A stretch of DNA of 5,030 nucleotides from Anaerolineales bacterium UBA832 (lineage in GTDB: Bacteria; Chloroflexota; Anaerolineae; Anaerolineales; UBA11657). The stretch's first letter is position 1, and every line of letters starts with the position of its first letter. A model generated the notes under the pieces. That model searched no databases and had not been told where the DNA came from. It saw only the letters and a list, made by a program, of their open reading frames with translations. This document shows, in pieces, positions 1 through 5,030 of the stretch. The stretch spans positions 1 to 5,030 of the forward strand of contig DBHI01000020.1 in the NCBI GenBank assembly GCA_002296125.1, in the 5' to 3' direction. The position numbers and the translations under genes are program-made.

Positions 1-1043
1 GTATCAGCATGCATCTCTACTGAAAAACCGTCAGTCTCACCCGATTGAGTAGCTACATTAGTCACGCAAATTGTAACACCTCTACTATTTCTAATCGCAG
101 ACGAAATATCTGAAACCAATAGATTAGGTAAAACACTAGTAAACAAACTACCAGGACCCAATACAATCACATCAGCACCCAAAATAGCCTTAACTGCCTC
201 AGGATTAGCAGGAACATCACTAGGATCCAAATACACCCTATCTATTATACCCGTCTCAGCTGGAATTGCAGATTCCCCTGATACTCTATGTGGACTAGCA
301 CCATGATATTCACGTATATCAGCCATTAAGGTTACATTCTCTAAAGTTGAAGGCAATACTTGTCCTGTAATTGCTAATACCTGACCAGACACTGCCAATG
401 CTCTTTCAAAAGAACCTGTTATTTCGGTCATAGCTGTTATAAACAAATTGCCAAACGAATGACCATCTACACCACCAGTAATTCCAAACCTATATTTAAA
501 TAACTGCGTCAACAAAGCCTCATCATCTGCTAAAGCAACTAAACAGTTTCTCAAATCACCAGGAGGTAATACTCCTAAATCACGTCGTAATCTGCCTGAA
601 GATCCACCATCATCAGCTACTGTAACAATCGCAGACACATTAGAAGTATGATCCTTCAAACCTCGCAGAAGGGAAAACATACCTGTACCACCACCAATTA
701 CAACCACTTTAGGACCCTTACTTTTTCTTCTACGTCCTGCAACAAGACTAATAACAGACTTACCAGATGGAGAAATAGTGTAAACAAATTCCTGACTTAT
801 TTGGATAGCAGCAAATACAACAAATACCATGCCAATTACTAATCCGACAAAAACTCTAATCCATACTGGAATATCCAATTCAGCAGTAGAAAACAAATCT
901 AACTCAAAATTAAAATACACAAATACTGCATCAACAACACAAACGCCCACAATACAAACACCCAAAGCAAAAACAATCAACCATCTCTTTATACCAAGTC
1001 CTGGCCTTAAAAATGCTACGAGAAAATCAAGAGAAGTTTTCAT
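1..1043 (-). CDS. yvcK: YvcK/CofD-like UDP-GlcNAc-binding protein with N-terminal membrane anchor (3' end outside window)
   Basis: The minus-strand frame is open from the ATG at 1043 to the window edge, giving 347 residues without a stop; the C-terminus (perhaps 80-100 residues by family length) lies outside. Residues 21-44 and 61-80 are two hydrophobic, probably membrane-spanning stretches, followed by a basic patch (RRRKSKG, about 104-110). The YvcK/CofD-fold core begins at about 112: VVVIGGGTG (113-121), TVADDGGSSGRLRRDLG (141-157), PPGDLRN (160-166), GHSFGNLF (194-201), GADVIVLGPGSLFTSVLPNL (289-308) and NVATQSGETDGF (329-340). In Bacillus, YvcK binds UDP-GlcNAc and is needed for normal shape and growth on gluconeogenic carbon; it is not a proven enzyme. 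Soluble YvcK lacks the helices; as I recall, Chloroflexota forms carry them. An in-frame TAA at 1056-1058 leaves this ATG as the first start. No strong Shine-Dalgarno is seen. Its usual partners rapZ and whiA are not in view. Confidence 0.93.
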   Translation of the reverse strand, partial: MKTSLDFLVAFLRPGLGIKRWLIVFALGVCIVGVCVVDAVFVYFNFELDLFSTAELDIPVWIRVFVGLVIGMVFVVFAAIQISQEFVYTISPSGKSVISLVAGRRRKSKGPKVVVIGGGTGMFSLLRGLKDHTSNVSAIVTVADDGGSSGRLRRDLGVLPPGDLRNCLVALADDEALLTQLFKYRFGITGGVDGHSFGNLFITAMTEITGSFERALAVSGQVLAITGQVLPSTLENVTLMADIREYHGASPHRVSGESAIPAETGIIDRVYLDPSDVPANPEAVKAILGADVIVLGPGSLFTSVLPNLLVSDISSAIRNSRGVTICVTNVATQSGETDGFSVEMHAD

Positions 1044-1070
1044 AAAATCTACTTTTTAAATGATGATTAT

Positions 1071-1098
1071 TTGCACGACATTATCACTAAACTATAAT
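1071..1098 (+). promoter_or_regulatory. Putative sigma70 promoter for the tRNA-like gene
   Basis: A perfect -10 hexamer TATAAT lies at 1093-1098, with a partial -35 TTGCAC at 1071-1076 and a 16-bp spacer. Transcription would start near 1105, about six bases before the first tRNA base. A second TATAAT at 1104-1109, 11 bp downstream, pairs with TTATCA at 1081-1086 over a 17-bp spacer, but would start transcription inside the tRNA, so the first box fits better. The call rests on motif and position only; such hexamers occur by chance in AT-rich DNA. Confidence 0.5.
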
Positions 1099-1110
1099 TT
1101 ACCTATAATT

Positions 1111-1185
1111 CGGGGCGTGACTCAGTCCGGCTAGCGCGCACCTTTTGATTCGGTGATGTCGGAGGTTCAACTCCTCTCGCCCCAA
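1111..1185 (+). tRNA. Degenerate or non-canonical tRNA, tRNA-Pro-like body, positional anticodon UGA
   Basis: The 75 nt fold as a class I tRNA without an encoded CCA end. The acceptor pairs CGGGGCG (1111-1117) with CGCCCCA (1178-1184), leaving a C1-A72 mismatch; the discriminator is A73 (1185). T8, A14, G15, G18G19 (1129-1130) and A21 are in place. The T arm is complete: GGAGG (1161-1165), loop TTCAACT, CCTCT (1173-1177). The D stem (1120-1123 with 1134-1137) has two mismatches, A10-C25 and T12-C23. The anticodon stem CACCT/CGGTG (1139-1143, 1151-1155) has a T31-C39 mismatch. The loop TTTGATT (1144-1150) puts UGA at 1146-1148, with T37 where a purine is expected. The five-base variable loop excludes a normal tRNA-Ser. 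The acceptor and T arm resemble bacterial tRNA-Pro, but A72 and A36 remove ProRS identity bases. A tRNA-Gln-like string TTTTGAT is present but out of register. It may be a pseudogene, and a tRNA scanner may call it Ser, Pro, Gln or undetermined. Confidence 0.65.
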
Positions 1186-1267
1186 CATTATTTAACTAAT
1201 CAAACCACTACTAAATGACACATATCAAACAAGCAATATCATCCATTAGTACTGTATTACAATACAA
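1186..1267. other. Intergenic gap between tRNA-like gene and rpsI end, no terminator seen
   Basis: These 82 AT-rich bases separate the 3' ends of the plus-strand tRNA-like gene and the minus-strand rpsI. I see no GC-rich hairpin with a T run on either strand. The only local symmetry is TGTATT-AC-AATACA at 1253-1266, just past the rpsI stop; its two-base centre is too tight for a stable RNA loop and no T run follows it. ACTAAT (1195-1200) and ATTAGT (1245-1250) are a weak, widely spaced inverted pair. Operon transcripts may therefore read on toward yvcK. Confidence 0.5.
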
Positions 1268-1666
1268 CTAACGTTTTGTATATGTAGGTGCCTTACGAGC
1301 GCGCTTCAAGCCTGGCTTTTTTCTTTCCTTAACTCGTGCATCTCTAGTTAAAAATCCCGCACCTCTTAGTACTGATCGAGCTTCAGGATTTAATTTCAAT
1401 ATAGCACGAGAAATAGCATGAGCTGTAGCATCAACCTGTCCTGTTACACCACCACCTTTAACATGAATGGTTACATCAACCGAATTAACTAAATCAGTCA
1501 ATATCATTGGAGTCAATATCTTATCAGCATCACCAACACGAGGAAAATAATTGCGTAAATCCTTATTGTTTATCATTATACTACCTTTACCACCTGGAAA
1601 AACACGCGCACGTGCTGAACTCGATTTCCTCCGACCTACAGCTTCATGATATAAATTTTCACTCAT
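1268..1666 (-). CDS. rpsI: Small-subunit ribosomal protein S9
   Basis: This 132-residue protein has the normal S9 length. S9 sits in the head of the 30S subunit, and its C-terminal tail reaches the P site beside the tRNA anticodon loop. Visible family marks are the N-terminal GRRKSSSARARV (11-22), the S9 signature GGGVTGQVDATAHAISRAI (71-89), the basic segment RDARVKERKKPGLKRARKAP (108-127) and the C-terminal lysine-arginine pair. The tail ends TYTKR rather than the common QYSKR, a mild change that keeps the two P-site-facing basic residues. The ATG start lies one base past the rplM stop (1668-1670). Its Shine-Dalgarno AAAGG (1676-1680, nine bases before ATG) lies in the last rplM codons, so translation is probably coupled, as is usual for the conserved L13-S9 pair. 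It is the last gene of the operon visible on this strand and ends with TAG. Confidence 0.98.
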   Translation of the reverse strand: MSENLYHEAVGRRKSSSARARVFPGGKGSIMINNKDLRNYFPRVGDADKILTPMILTDLVNSVDVTIHVKGGGVTGQVDATAHAISRAILKLNPEARSVLRGAGFLTRDARVKERKKPGLKRARKAPTYTKR

Positions 1667-1667
1667 A

Positions 1668-2111
1668 TTATCCTACCTTTTGTAGATTATCCAGTAAACG
1701 AGGAGTCTGAGCATCGTGCGGATGATCAGCACCAGGATAAACTTTTAGTTTTTTTAGCATTTTTCTACCTAGTTTAGTTTTAGGTAACATACCTCTAACT
1801 GCAAATTTAATTACTCTATCAGGATGTCGTTCTAACATAGTCTTAAGTGGAATCTCTATCAAACCACCAGGAAAACCAGTATGTCGCCTATACATCTTAT
1901 CATTCAAACGATTACCCGACACCACTATTTTAGTTGCATTTACTACAACTACATAATCTCCTAAATCCAAATTAGGCGCATAATTAACTTTATGCTTACC
2001 ACGAAGAATACTAGCAATCTCACTAGCTAATCTTCCCAAAGTATGACCGGACGCATCAATTAACAACCATTCTTGTTTTACTTCAGAACCTTTAGTCACA
2101 TATGTATTCAC
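1668..2111 (-). CDS. rplM: Large-subunit ribosomal protein L13 (GTG start preferred)
   Basis: L13 is an early-assembling 50S protein that binds 23S rRNA. With the GTG start at 2111 the protein has 147 residues, close to the bacterial norm of about 142-150. It shows W15, IDASGHTLGRLASEIA (18-33), LRGKHK (36-41), GDYVVVVNATK (51-61), RRHTGFPGGL (75-84), the signature AVRGMLPKTKLGRKM (104-118) and KVYPGADHPHDAQTP (123-137). An in-frame ATG at 2138 would give 156 residues, add nine atypical ones (MYSFEELDT) and overlap truA by 14 bases, with only a weak AAAGG 14 bases upstream. The GTG is preferred because GAGGAG at 2121-2126 stands nine bases before it, over the truA stop, and the product then begins MNTYVTKGSEV like other L13 proteins. 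It is followed after one base by rpsI. Confidence 0.95.
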   Translation of the reverse strand: MNTYVTKGSEVKQEWLLIDASGHTLGRLASEIASILRGKHKVNYAPNLDLGDYVVVVNATKIVVSGNRLNDKMYRRHTGFPGGLIEIPLKTMLERHPDRVIKFAVRGMLPKTKLGRKMLKKLKVYPGADHPHDAQTPRLLDNLQKVG

Positions 2112-2120
2112 TGTATCAAG

Positions 2121-2126
2121 CTCCTC
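2121..2126 (-). promoter_or_regulatory. Shine-Dalgarno GAGGAG that fixes the rplM start
   Basis: GAGGAG on the minus strand overlaps the truA TGA stop (2125-2127) and stands nine bases before the GTG at 2111. If rplM started at the ATG at 2138, this purine block would instead be codons 5 and 6 of the gene. Its strength and spacing are the main argument for the GTG start and for coupling to truA. Confidence 0.65.
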
Positions 2127-2862
2127 AAAACTGTACATGCATAAGTGTCAAGCCTTTAGCAGGTGCTAATGGACCACTCATGTTTCTATTTCTTGCATCC
2201 AATACGTCTTGCACGTAAGTAGGACTCCAAACCCCAGTTCCAACCATATATAAAGTACCAACTATACTTCTAACCATTCTATACAAAAACGCATTACCTA
2301 CAATATCCATTATAATCATATCGTTATCATTCATCCACTCAATTTTTAGTACATCACGCACCGTATGACCATGTCTATCTGGTGCCTTACCAAACGATGC
2401 AAAATCATGCTCACCTAATAAGAACTCACCACCCAAAATCATATTATCAATTTCAAGCTTTTTATTAACTATCCAACAATCTCGTTCATGTAAAGGCGAT
2501 CTAGTAGTTGAGTTATATATTTTATATTGATAATTTCTCCATATAGCTTCCCTGCGTGGGTTGAAATTATCATCTACAACACATATCTCCTTTACTGCTA
2601 CGTCTTTCGCTAAGACAGAATTAATAGCTCTTAACAAATCCAACTCATTATGTTTCCAATCTAAATCAAAAGCAAAAACTTGTCCCTTAGCATGTACTCC
2701 TGCGTCAGTCCTACCAGAACCATATATTACCACTCTATTCTTACACGCAATATGACTTAATGCTCTTTCTACTTCACCCTGGACTGTCCTTATACCTAAC
2801 TGCAACTGAAATCCACTAAAATCAGTGCCATCATATTCTAGTATAGCCCGATATCTACTCAA
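2125..2862 (-). CDS. truA: tRNA pseudouridine(38-40) synthase TruA (TTG start)
   Basis: TruA isomerises uridines 38, 39 and 40 in the anticodon arm of many tRNAs to pseudouridine. The 245-residue product has normal family length. It opens with the strand RYRAILEYDGTDFSGFQ (3-19), then TVQGEVERAL (26-35) and the catalytic motif GSGRTDAGVHAKGQ (48-61), with the nucleophile Asp53. Further marks are RNYQYKIYN (109-117, the R-x-Y-x-Y motif), GEHDFASFG (150-158), GNAFLYRMVRSIVGTL (189-204) and the C-terminal SGPLAPAKGLTL (229-240). No catalytic part is missing. The start is TTG (2860-2862): the frame meets the rplQ TAA three codons upstream (2869-2871), no ATG or GTG lies between, and GGAGGA stands ten bases before it. 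A weak start would suit a low-demand enzyme between ribosomal-protein genes. Its place after rplQ and before rplM is common in bacteria. Confidence 0.97.
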   Translation of the reverse strand: MSRYRAILEYDGTDFSGFQLQLGIRTVQGEVERALSHIACKNRVVIYGSGRTDAGVHAKGQVFAFDLDWKHNELDLLRAINSVLAKDVAVKEICVVDDNFNPRREAIWRNYQYKIYNSTTRSPLHERDCWIVNKKLEIDNMILGGEFLLGEHDFASFGKAPDRHGHTVRDVLKIEWMNDNDMIIMDIVGNAFLYRMVRSIVGTLYMVGTGVWSPTYVQDVLDARNRNMSGPLAPAKGLTLMHVQF

Positions 2863-2868
2863 ATATTG

Positions 2869-3249
2869 TTAATCCTCCACAAGCTCCAATATCACCATTC
2901 GTGCAGCATCACCACGCCTACTACCTAGTTTTAACATACGAGTATATCCGCCAGGTCTATTTTCATATCTAGGTGCTATTTCATCCATCACCTTTTTCAC
3001 AACTACCTTATTATTTAACTTACGCATAATAGTCCTACGTGCCTGTACCTGATTCATACTACTACCAATTCTCTTACTACGTTTTGCAATTGTAATTACA
3101 CGCTCTGCATCACCACGTATAGCTTTTGCCTTAGCTTCTGTAGTATTAATGCGCTCATGCACCAGCAAATCATTAATAAGATTCCTTCGAAGAGAATTTC
3201 TATGAGAACCAGATTTATTTAAACGATAACCATATATTCGATGTCTCAT
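2869..3249 (-). CDS. rplQ: Large-subunit ribosomal protein L17
   Basis: L17 is a 50S protein near the peptide exit tunnel. The 126-residue product is of normal length and shows the N-terminal MRHR-YRLNKSGSHRNSLRRNL pattern (1-24), the L17 signature INTTEAKAKAIRGDAE (34-49), a basic middle, and the C-terminal RPGGYTRMLKLGSRRGDAA (98-116), followed by MVILELVED. The ATG overlaps the rpoA stop by four bases (ATGA). GGAG at 3258-3261, eight bases upstream and inside the last rpoA codons, supports the start. The rpoA-rplQ pair is nearly universal in bacteria. It ends with TAA, and its last codons carry the truA ribosome-binding site. Confidence 0.98.
   Translation of the reverse strand: MRHRIYGYRLNKSGSHRNSLRRNLINDLLVHERINTTEAKAKAIRGDAERVITIAKRSKRIGSSMNQVQARRTIMRKLNNKVVVKKVMDEIAPRYENRPGGYTRMLKLGSRRGDAARMVILELVED
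2873..2878 (-). promoter_or_regulatory. Shine-Dalgarno GGAGGA for truA TTG start
   Basis: GGAGGA on the minus strand lies in the last codons of rplQ (Glu-Asp), ten bases before the TTG at 2862. It supports that TTG, the only usable start between the rplQ stop and the conserved RYRAILEYDG of TruA. Confidence 0.65.
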
Positions 3250-4241
3250 TCAGATATCTCCATATTAATTTCAGATTCGATGATATCCTCATCCAGATCA
3301 CTCTCAATATATCCTCTCTCAACCAACTTATCCTTTAATTCATTAAGTGATTTATCGCCAAAGTTACGTATTGACATCATTGCTTCATCACCTCTAGCCA
3401 TATGATCTATAACCTCTCCAACAGATGTTATACCAGTGCGCTTTAGTGAATTAAAAACTCTTACTGATAAATCAAGTTGCTCAATAGGAACCTCATACAC
3501 CTCATTAGGTACTACTTCTTCTGGTATCTCCTCTTCAACTTCCATTAGCATTTCTTCAGTTACACCTGAAATATCTTTCAGAAAATGCATCATAATAGCA
3601 GCGCTACTACTTAAAGCTTCTTCAGGAGCTATAGTTCCGTCAGTCCAAATCTCCATAACTAATTTATCATATCCTGTATCCTGACCAACCCGAGCACTCT
3701 CTATATCCCAATTAACTCTTTTCACAGGACTATATATTGCATCAGTAGGAATATCTCCAACAGGCAATGTGCCTCGTTCCTCAGCAGGCGAATATCCTCT
3801 CCCTCTCTGTATGACAAATTCTATCTGCATTGATCCACTTTTCTTATCAATAGTAAACAAATACAAATCAGGATTTATAATTTCAACTTCAGATGGGCAT
3901 TCAATGTCTGCTGCAGTAACTGTTCCTGAACCTTTAACAGATAAGGTTAGTCGAGCCGTACTACCTTCATGTAATTTAAGTCTCAATTGCTTAATCTGCA
4001 GCAAAATCTCCGTCATATCCTCTCTAATACCAGGAAGATCAGAAAATTCATGGTAAATATCTGCAACTCTAATTGAAGTAACTGCAACACCATCCAATGA
4101 TGAAAGCAAAATTCTCCTCAAACTATTCCCTATAGTAACTCCAAAACCAGTTTCCAAAGGACTTACAAAAAATTTACCGTAATTACGAGAAACGGCATCA
4201 CGTACAATTTTTGGTGTAACCATGTCTTTTGTAGAAATCAA
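3246..4241 (-). CDS. rpoA: DNA-directed RNA polymerase subunit alpha (TTG start)
   Basis: The alpha dimer is the platform on which beta and beta' assemble, and its C-terminal domain contacts UP-element DNA and activators. The 331-residue product is of normal length. The N-terminal domain (about 1-235) has PLETGFGVTIGNSLRRILLS (28-47), where R43 aligns with E. coli R45, and SDLPGIREDMTEILLQIKQL (67-86). An acidic linker (about 235-252) leads to the C-terminal domain (253-312): VRVFNSLKRTGI with R261, N264 and K267 at the places of E. coli R265, N268 and K271, and NFGDKSLNELK (293-303). An acidic tail of about 20 residues follows. The TTG at 4241 is chosen for AGGAGGG seven bases upstream; an in-frame ATG at 4223 would remove six residues but leaves that site too far away. 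It lies 52 bp after rpsD and overlaps rplQ by four bases. Confidence 0.98.
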   Translation of the reverse strand: MISTKDMVTPKIVRDAVSRNYGKFFVSPLETGFGVTIGNSLRRILLSSLDGVAVTSIRVADIYHEFSDLPGIREDMTEILLQIKQLRLKLHEGSTARLTLSVKGSGTVTAADIECPSEVEIINPDLYLFTIDKKSGSMQIEFVIQRGRGYSPAEERGTLPVGDIPTDAIYSPVKRVNWDIESARVGQDTGYDKLVMEIWTDGTIAPEEALSSSAAIMMHFLKDISGVTEEMLMEVEEEIPEEVVPNEVYEVPIEQLDLSVRVFNSLKRTGITSVGEVIDHMARGDEAMMSIRNFGDKSLNELKDKLVERGYIESDLDEDIIESEINMEISE

Positions 4242-4248
4242 AATTAAT

Positions 4249-4255
4249 CCCTCCT
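4249..4255 (-). promoter_or_regulatory. Shine-Dalgarno AGGAGGG for rpoA TTG start
   Basis: AGGAGGG on the minus strand lies seven bases before the TTG at 4241. It is the strongest anti-16S match in the window and decides the rpoA start in favour of TTG over the ATG at 4223, which would be 25 bases away. Confidence 0.75.
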
Positions 4256-4293
4256 AGCAAACTTAAGTGCGATATATAACCTACTAATCTAGA

Positions 4294-4932
4294 TTACCTA
4301 GAATAAAACTCAACTATTAACTGTTCATTAACTGGTTCAAATATTTCTTGTCTATTAGGAACTTCGAGCATTTTACCAGTCAATAATTTCTCATCACGCT
4401 CCAACCAAGTTGGAAGATTACGACCATCCGACTCATTCACAACTACCTGAAAAATTGTTTTTTTCTTTGATAATTCTCGTACTGCAATTTCATCACCAGG
4501 GCTCAGTTGCTGTGAAGGTATGTTAGATCTATGACCATTTACCAAAAAATGTCCATGTGACACCAATTGTCGGGCCTCTGCTCTACTACGTGCATAACCA
4601 AGCCTATATACTATATTATCCAAACGCACTTCTAATTCCTGCAATAATGCAACACCCGTCAACCCTCTTGCTTTCACTGCTCTACGATAATAATTACGAA
4701 ACTGCTTCTCTAACACTCCATATATACGTCGTGCTTTTTGCTTAGCCCTTAATTGAATGGCATAATCAGATTCACGCTGCCGTCTCCATTGGGCCTGAGG
4801 ACCATGTTGGCCGGGAGTATATGCACGCTTATCAAAAGAACATTTCGGCGTTAAACATCTAGACCCCTTTAAATATAATTTTTCACCTTCACGACGACAC
4901 AACTTACAAACTGATCCTATATATTTTGCCAT
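4294..4932 (-). CDS. rpsD: Small-subunit ribosomal protein S4, zinc-binding type
   Basis: S4 is a primary 16S rRNA-binding protein that nucleates assembly of the 30S body; in E. coli it also represses its own operon. The 212-residue product is of normal length. Its N-terminus carries four cysteines, C9, C12, C26 and C31 (C-x2-C-x13-C-x4-C), matching the zinc site of Thermus S4, which E. coli S4 lacks. Next come YTPGQHG (38-44), SDYAIQLRAKQKARRIYG (55-72) and the S4 RNA-binding domain (about 102-165), with RLDNIVYRLGYARSRAEARQ (103-122) and HGHFLVNG (126-133). The C-terminus PVNEQLIVEFYSR is typical. The ATG start is clear from MAKYIGSVCKLCRREG, though the Shine-Dalgarno is weak (AAGG about 13 bases upstream). 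The gene follows rpsK by 41 bp, as in E. coli and Chloroflexota; Firmicutes usually place rpsD elsewhere. It ends with TAA. Confidence 0.98.
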   Translation of the reverse strand: MAKYIGSVCKLCRREGEKLYLKGSRCLTPKCSFDKRAYTPGQHGPQAQWRRQRESDYAIQLRAKQKARRIYGVLEKQFRNYYRRAVKARGLTGVALLQELEVRLDNIVYRLGYARSRAEARQLVSHGHFLVNGHRSNIPSQQLSPGDEIAVRELSKKKTIFQVVVNESDGRNLPTWLERDEKLLTGKMLEVPNRQEIFEPVNEQLIVEFYSR

Positions 4933-4973
4933 AATAATTTCATAACCTTAATTACAATATTTATTTTTAATAA

Positions 4974-5030
4974 TCATACACGCCTTCTCTTAGGAGGACG
5001 ACAACCATTATGTGGTAATGGTGTAACATC
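4974..5030 (-). CDS. rpsK: Small-subunit ribosomal protein S11, C-terminal end only (5' part outside window)
   Basis: Only the last 18 codons are inside the window. They read DVTPLPHNGCRPPKRRRV and end in TGA at 4974-4976. This is the highly conserved S11 C-terminus (usual form DVTPIPHNGCRPPKKRRV), which binds 16S rRNA in the 30S platform. The frame is fixed by this match and continues past the right edge with no start visible. Its place directly before rpsD is the expected alpha-operon order. The fragment is short, but the motif is specific enough for a firm call. Confidence 0.95.
   Translation of the reverse strand, partial: DVTPLPHNGCRPPKRRRV

Noticed and set aside
648..1059. Two plus-strand open frames (648-842 and 829-1059)
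   Set aside because: They are threonine/asparagine-rich, resemble no family, and lie antisense to the well-supported yvcK frame with its conserved GGGTG and DDGGSSG motifs.
1111..1185. Initiator tRNA, suggested by the C1-A72 mismatch
   Set aside because: The anticodon is not CAU and the three G-C pairs of the initiator anticodon stem are absent.
1111..1185. A tRNA on the minus strand
   Set aside because: The TTC loop and the T33 position fit only the plus strand; the reverse complement has A at position 33 of its would-be anticodon loop.
1253..1266. TGTATT-AC-AATACA inverted repeat as a terminator after rpsI
   Set aside because: The two-base centre is too short for a stable loop, the stem is AT-rich, and no T run follows.
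1507..2755. Plus-strand open frames at 1507-1710 and 2561-2755
   Set aside because: Both are antisense to rpsI/rplM and truA, whose frames are fully accounted for by conserved motifs.
3436..4056. Plus-strand open frames of 82 and 95 codons within rpoA
   Set aside because: They are low-complexity shadows of the rpoA coding strand with no ribosome-binding site or recognisable domain.
4242..4293. An internal promoter before rpoA (TATATA-like sequence near 4273-4279)
   Set aside because: No matching -35 hexamer at proper spacing was seen, and TA runs are common in this AT-rich gap.
4557..4745. Plus-strand open frame of 62 codons within rpsD
   Set aside because: It is antisense to the S4 domain and its neighbours, and its tyrosine/leucine-rich content reflects the complementary codons.
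1..5030. Mobile element, CRISPR array, phage gene or defence system
   Set aside because: No long direct or inverted repeats, spacer-repeat pattern, transposase or integrase motifs were seen; every long minus-strand frame is a core housekeeping gene.

Overview
The window is an AT-rich bacterial chromosomal segment holding the distal end of a large ribosomal-protein operon, read on the minus strand. In transcription order it carries rpsK (last 18 codons only), rpsD, rpoA, rplQ, truA, rplM and rpsI. After a 224-bp gap with a tRNA-like gene on the opposite (+) strand comes a minus-strand yvcK-type gene that runs off the left edge. The order rpsK-rpsD-rpoA-rplQ-truA-rplM-rpsI, a four-cysteine zinc-type S4 close to that of Thermus, and a YvcK with an added N-terminal two-helix membrane segment together suggest Chloroflexota, perhaps an AT-rich marine Dehalococcoidia/SAR202-type lineage. 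The lineage is an inference from family knowledge, not a database result.

The operon half (1268-5030) is compact. rpoA and rplQ overlap by four bases (ATGA). The gaps are 6 bp for rplQ-truA, 13 bp for truA-rplM (with the start chosen here) and 1 bp for rplM-rpsI. In each case the Shine-Dalgarno sequence of the downstream gene lies in the last codons, or over the stop codon, of the upstream gene. Three of the seven genes seem to start with non-ATG codons: TTG for rpoA, TTG for truA and GTG for rplM. The products are small-subunit proteins S11, S4 and S9, large-subunit proteins L17 and L13, the RNA polymerase alpha subunit and a tRNA pseudouridine synthase, so the unit makes parts of the transcription and translation machinery together.

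The left part (1-1267) holds the membrane-anchored YvcK homologue and, divergent from it, a 75-nt tRNA-shaped sequence with its own plausible sigma70 promoter. This tRNA is the oddest element of the window. Its T arm and most of its acceptor stem are intact and look like tRNA-Pro, but it has C1-A72, two D-stem mismatches, a T31-C39 mismatch, a pyrimidine at position 37 and a positional anticodon UGA (serine) without a serine-type long variable arm. It is either a decaying tRNA-Pro copy or a non-canonical tRNA-like RNA. I found no mobile element, CRISPR array, phage gene or undescribed multi-gene system here.
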